Below are positions 23,909 through 24,159 of a stretch of 24,159 nucleotides of DNA, one piece after another. The position numbers and the translations under genes are program-made. Positions within the stretch are counted from its first letter, which is position 1. Each line of letters starts with the position of its first letter. The stretch is from Flammeovirgaceae bacterium (GTDB lineage Bacteria > Bacteroidota > Bacteroidia > Cytophagales > Cyclobacteriaceae). Below the pieces are notes generated by a model. The model was not told where the DNA came from, searched no databases, and saw only the letters and a list, made by a program, of their open reading frames with translations. The stretch covers positions 1 to 24,159 of the forward strand of contig QIEB01000487.1 of assembly GCA_003229495.1 (NCBI GenBank), in the 5' to 3' direction.

Positions 23909-23932
23909 ACAAACACTATTACCAGCAGCGAT

Positions 23933-24159
23933 CTAATGAATAGAACCGATCGCGTCTACTGGTAAGCTCACCCTGGATTGCTGCTCCATAATATTGAGCA
24001 GGACAATAACCCTGTCCTGACTGTTGCGTTGCAGAAACTGTCCCGCATATCCTGCCATTGCACCTGCATTAATTCGCACCTCATCACCTTTCCTGAGATT
24101 TACCAGATCAATGAATCGATGGGTATCTTGATTATTTTCACGCGCTTTGAGTTCAGCAA
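23933..24159 (-). CDS. rfaH: RfaH-like NusG-family transcription antiterminator, C-terminal part (runs off window)
   Basis: Only the last 74 codons are visible; the gene continues past the right edge. The frame reads FIDLVNLRKGDEVRINAG, then AMAGYAGQFLQRNSQDRVIV and LLNIMEQQSRVSLP, a KOW-type C-terminal domain of the NusG superfamily with the expected GDEVRI...G.AG and RVIVLLN strands. The NGN domain that would separate NusG from RfaH is outside the window. The paralogue is named RfaH-like because an ops site lies 50 bases downstream and the operon is a large surface-polysaccharide cluster. The visible C-terminus is complete, with a TAG at 23933-23935. It would bind RNA polymerase at ops and keep it processive, and recruit ribosomes through S10. 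A dedicated cluster-specific NusG paralogue is the main alternative. Confidence 0.85.
   Translation of the reverse strand, partial: AELKARENNQDTHRFIDLVNLRKGDEVRINAGAMAGYAGQFLQRNSQDRVIVLLNIMEQQSRVSLPVDAIGSIH

Noticed and set aside
92..24159. CRISPR array, phage genes or toxin-antitoxin pair
   Set aside because: No regularly spaced repeats, cas genes, phage structural genes or small paired toxin genes were seen; the only repeats are the two IS3-family left ends.

Overview
The window looks like chromosomal DNA of a gammaproteobacterium: moderately AT-rich, with an RfaH-type antiterminator next to a perfect ops element, a surface-polysaccharide gene cluster and IS3-family remnants. The species cannot be named from the sequence alone. 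Everything between the right edge and a tRNA-Pro(CGG) gene at the left edge lies on the minus strand. It reads as one long, tightly packed operon of about 23.8 kb that runs right to left and encodes a sialic-acid-type O-antigen, capsule or other surface glycan.

Right end, start of the operon (about 24159 to 20700): the 3' end of an rfaH-like gene (KOW domain), then a hairpin and an 11-base ops site (GGCGGTAGCGT, minus strand), then a Nudix hydrolase whose ATG has no visible Shine-Dalgarno sequence. A GT-B glycosyltransferase and a three-domain C-methyltransferase follow.

Middle (about 20706 to 9290): a Gfo/Idh/MocA oxidoreductase, a decayed gene of unknown identity, a Wzx-type flippase, a second methyltransferase, and the neuB-neuC-neuA set for a CMP-activated nonulosonic acid, most simply CMP-Neu5Ac. 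Next comes a large KpsS-like protein that is the best candidate for the transferase using that CMP-sugar, then three glycosyltransferases (two GT4-type, one GT2).

Left-middle (about 9265 to 6900): two decayed IS3-family left ends in the same orientation bracket a two-gene cassette, an Fmt-like sugar N-formyltransferase and a NodB-type deacetylase. The pair suggests an N-acetyl to N-formyl exchange on a sugar. The last residues of the deacetylase are encoded by the IS end.

Left end (6874 to 92): a GT4 enzyme, a methyltransferase, an AsnB-type amidotransferase, a PglA-like GT4 enzyme, and a membrane GT-C glycosyltransferase split in two by a frameshift. The stop codon of the last piece directly touches the CCA end of the convergent tRNA-Pro gene, with no room for a terminator. 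No Wzy polymerase, chain-length regulator, initiating phosphoglycosyltransferase or 4-keto-sugar pathway was found in the window, so the pathway must be completed by genes elsewhere.
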